This document shows positions 5,785 to 7,761 of a stretch of DNA of 7,761 nucleotides, one piece after another (within the stretch, counting starts at the first letter, position 1; the number at the start of each line of letters is the position of its first letter). The stretch is taken from assembly GCA_947505915.1 (NCBI GenBank), contig CANNNH010000061.1, positions 1 to 7,761 on the forward strand. Direction: 5' to 3'. The position numbers and the translations under genes are program-made. Below the pieces are notes generated by a model. It ran no database searches. It saw only the letters and a list, made by a program, of their open reading frames with translations, and was not told the origin of the DNA. The DNA is from Comamonadaceae bacterium. GTDB lineage: Bacteria > Pseudomonadota > Gammaproteobacteria > Burkholderiales > Burkholderiaceae.

Positions 5785-7110
5785 ATGAGCAAACAACACA
5801 AAATTGTCATCGTGGGTGGTGGCGCTGGCGGTCTGGAACTCGCGACCCAGCTCGGACGTGGCTATGGCCGACGAAAGCGCGCGCTTATCACGTTGGTCGA
5901 TAAAAACCGCACCCACATTTGGAAACCCAAGTTGCATGAAATCGCTTCGGGCAGCATGGACCTGGGCGACCACGAAGTGGATTACATGGCGCAGGCCCAT
6001 TGGAACCACTTCACCTTTCGAATTGGTGAGCTCAAGGGACTTGACCGCGCCAATAAGACCATCGAGCTCGCACCTTATGTGGATGAGCAGGGCCGAGCCG
6101 TAACGCCCACCCAATACATTCCCTACGATACGCTCGTGATTTGTATTGGCAGCTTAAGCAATGACTTCGGCACCCAGGGGGTCAAAGAGCACGCCTTGAA
6201 GCTGGAAACTCAGCATGACGCCAAGTCGTTTCATTCCAGGATGGTCAATGCCTGTATCCGCGCGCACAACCAAGCCGGGCTTATCCACAAACGACAACTG
6301 CATGTAGCCATCATCGGCGCGGGCGCAACAGGTGTGGAGTTGGCTGCAGAGTTGCACCGAACCACCCGCGAGGTGGTGGCTTTTGGCCTTGACCGCATTG
6401 ACGTGGATAAAGATATCAAAGTCAGCTTGATTGAGGCGGCAGACCGCATTTTGCCGGCTTTGGTGCCACGCTTGTCCGAAGCCACTGAGCAACTTCTTTC
6501 GCGCCTGGGCGTTCAGGTGCTCACCAGCTCCAAAGTCATGGAGGTCATGCCAACGGGCATCCGCCTGGCCGATGGTCGCGAGATCGAATCTGAGCTGGTG
6601 GTGTGGGCCGCAGGCGTGAAAGCGCCAGATTTCCTGAAAGACTTTGGTGGGCTGGAAACCAACCGGATGAATCAGTTGCTTGTCCATGACACGCTTCAAA
6701 CCACCCGCGACCCCGATATTTTTGCCTTGGGTGATTGTGCAGCTTGCCCCTGCTCGGATGCCGATGGCGGCCGGGCTGGCATTGTGCCGCCGCGTGCACA
6801 AGCGGCGCATCAGCAGGCCACCCATATGTGGCAACAAATTCAACGTCGCCTGGCCAGCAAGCCTCTTAAGCCCTACCGCTACCGAGACTTTGGCTCACTG
6901 GTGTCGCTGGGCAAGTTCAGCACGGTGGGCAACATGATGGGCGGCTTGATCGGCAAGAGTCTGATGATCGAGGGCTATTTTGCCAAGCTCATGTACCTGT
7001 CTTTGTACAAACTGCACGAACTCGCCATTCACGGCACCCTCAAAACCACGCTCATTACGCTGTCGCGCATGATCACCAAACAAACCAACCCAACGGTGAA
7101 GCTGCATTGA
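5785..7110 (+). CDS. ndh: Type II NADH:quinone oxidoreductase (NDH-2)
   Basis: This single-subunit FAD enzyme passes electrons from NADH to membrane quinone without pumping protons. The 441 residues match the usual length. KIVIVGGGAGGLELA (6-20) is the FAD-binding Rossmann motif; VAIIGAGATGVELAAEL (174-190) is the NADH-binding one; FALGDCA (313-319) is the second FAD contact; VPPRAQAAHQQA (334-345) carries the quinone-site AQxxxQ motif. The tail FGSLVSLGKFSTVGNMMGG (369-387), IEGYFAKLMYLSLYKLHELA (395-414) and the final KLH follow the pattern I recall for E. coli Ndh, including the amphipathic C-terminal membrane anchor. The ATG at 5785 starts right at the family N-terminus, with only a weak GCGAG (5773-5777) as ribosome site. 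The frame is open back to a TTG at 5659, but those 42 codons look like leader. It stands alone, diverging from the lipoprotein gene. Confidence 0.94.
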   Translation: MSKQHKIVIVGGGAGGLELATQLGRGYGRRKRALITLVDKNRTHIWKPKLHEIASGSMDLGDHEVDYMAQAHWNHFTFRIGELKGLDRANKTIELAPYVDEQGRAVTPTQYIPYDTLVICIGSLSNDFGTQGVKEHALKLETQHDAKSFHSRMVNACIRAHNQAGLIHKRQLHVAIIGAGATGVELAAELHRTTREVVAFGLDRIDVDKDIKVSLIEAADRILPALVPRLSEATEQLLSRLGVQVLTSSKVMEVMPTGIRLADGREIESELVVWAAGVKAPDFLKDFGGLETNRMNQLLVHDTLQTTRDPDIFALGDCAACPCSDADGGRAGIVPPRAQAAHQQATHMWQQIQRRLASKPLKPYRYRDFGSLVSLGKFSTVGNMMGGLIGKSLMIEGYFAKLMYLSLYKLHELAIHGTLKTTLITLSRMITKQTNPTVKLH

Positions 7111-7173
7111 GCTGGAGCACTTGCACAAACCCATACACCGCCATCGCGTGGGCACATGGATCGGATGCCTGCA

Positions 7174-7194
7174 GTTGCTAACGTGAAAAGCAAC
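7174..7194. repeat. Inverted repeat after ndh
   Basis: GTTGCT (7174-7179) and AGCAAC (7189-7194) form a 6-bp stem with a 9-nt loop. With an asymmetric bulge the pairing can extend through GCAG (7171-7174) and CTGC (7201-7204), followed only by TTT. It lies 64 bp past the ndh stop in the convergent gap and might help end ndh transcription, but it lacks the GC-rich stem and T run of a standard terminator. Confidence 0.3.
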
Positions 7195-7277
7195 ACTTCG
7201 CTGCTTTAGGCCCCACACGCATCAAACCCAACCTTGCCGCCAAACGCTGTCGTCTTGCAACTCGCGCCAGGCACTCA

Positions 7278-7295
7278 GTCAAAATTAATGTTGAC
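7278..7295. repeat. AT-rich dyad near the end of the ion channel gene
   Basis: GTCAA (7278-7282) and TTGAC (7291-7295) are perfect inverted arms around an 8-nt AT-rich centre, 15 bp past the stop codon of the reverse-strand channel gene. It could be a weak transcript-end hairpin. Stem length is only five, so chance is a fair alternative. Confidence 0.25.
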
Positions 7296-7309
7296 CTACC
7301 CAATTTAAT

Positions 7310-7761
7310 TTATTTAGAAGATGATTGCTGAAGGGCAATCAAGGTCCAAAGCTTCTTGTCTGTTTCGGTCAGTCTTTCAGAGCCGTCTATGGCCGCATTA
7401 AACTTTTCTTGATCCGTCAATAAGCTAAGTTGTCTAACTTGTCCCAACAGGTGTTTGAAATGTTCAATAGTGTGGTCTGTATTGGTTGCTATTTTGTGCA
7501 AAGGCAGAATTGCAACGTCGTCCATCAGTTCGCGTTCTCGCTTCGCTTTTTCAATTAAGAGCTTTATTTCTTCATCACTCAAGTGCAAGCGCTTTGCTTC
7601 TGTTTTGATGTATAGGGCCTCATCTTCGTCAATTTGACCGTCTGACAGCATTTCGAAAAGCTTGTTCACCAAGGCTTCGCGGTCCGATTTAAGTTGGTCA
7701 CTGAAAGCTGAAGACAAAAGCGCAGCAGGGATCGCAAAAATACCAATACCGATCAAAGCCA
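7310..7761 (-). CDS. Voltage-gated-type ion channel, C-terminal part with TerB-like tail (5' end outside window)
   Basis: The visible part begins at the pore-lining inner helix: ALIGIGIFAIPAALLSSAF is the signature seen just after the selectivity filter in bacterial Kv-like channels, so this is probably a potassium channel. The filter and voltage sensor are outside the window, so selectivity is inferred. Counting from the TTG at 7756 (Leu inside the helix, not a start), the membrane helix ends near residue 18. A cytoplasmic segment follows (30-75) with DGQIDEDE (39-46) and LHLSDEEIKLLIEKAKRERE (57-76), which resembles the acidic helix pairs of TerB-like domains. A charged, probably helical tail runs to residue 148, ending SSSK. 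Base composition is clearly lower in GC than the other genes. It is convergent with ndh across 199 bp and shows no functional link to it. Confidence 0.82.
   Translation of the reverse strand, partial: ALIGIGIFAIPAALLSSAFSDQLKSDREALVNKLFEMLSDGQIDEDEALYIKTEAKRLHLSDEEIKLLIEKAKRERELMDDVAILPLHKIATNTDHTIEHFKHLLGQVRQLSLLTDQEKFNAAIDGSERLTETDKKLWTLIALQQSSSK

Noticed and set aside
6154..6843. 229-codon minus-strand open frame opposite ndh
   Set aside because: It lies opposite the conserved nucleotide-binding core of ndh and has no identifiable domain.
7165..7215. attC-like integron recombination site near GTTGCTAACG
   Set aside because: The fragment superficially resembles core-site bases, but there is no paired core at the right spacing and the flanking genes are convergent, not a cassette array.

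Overview
The window looks like chromosomal DNA of a GC-rich betaproteobacterium, most likely Burkholderiales and perhaps Comamonadaceae (Rhodoferax/Polaromonas-like). This rests on the roughly 60% GC coding style, the protein flavour and the gene set; nothing in the sequence fixes the genus. There are four complete same-strand genes, one complete reverse-strand gene and two genes cut by the window edges. I see no tRNA, rRNA, CRISPR array, transposase or prophage gene.

Left part (1-4354, all plus strand): the 3' end of the competence DNA-uptake channel gene comEC/rec2 (its metallo-beta-lactamase-like domain), then a compact three-gene cassette. The cassette encodes a circularly permuted ATP-grasp protein (1036-2487), an alpha-E (DUF403) helical protein (2504-3469) and a transglutaminase-family cysteine protein (3536-4354). 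This trio recurs in many bacteria and has been proposed from comparative genomics to make or attach a peptide or amide-linked product. Its substrate and product are unknown, which makes it the most biologically open system here.

Middle (4355-5784): a reverse-strand lipoprotein of the NMT1/THI5-like (SsuA/TauA-type) substrate-binding family, convergent with the transglutaminase gene and with no ABC permease or ATPase beside it. Its upstream region shares a 384-bp divergent intergenic stretch with ndh and holds a strong inverted repeat (5477-5506) just downstream of a plausible reverse-strand promoter.

Right part (5785-7761): ndh, a type II NADH:quinone oxidoreductase, followed by a 199-bp convergent gap and the 3' end of a reverse-strand gene for a voltage-gated-type ion channel. 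The channel's cytoplasmic tail contains a TerB-like acidic helical segment. This last gene is visibly poorer in GC (about 43-45% in lines I counted by eye, against about 62% in a counted line of ndh), so it may have a different history.
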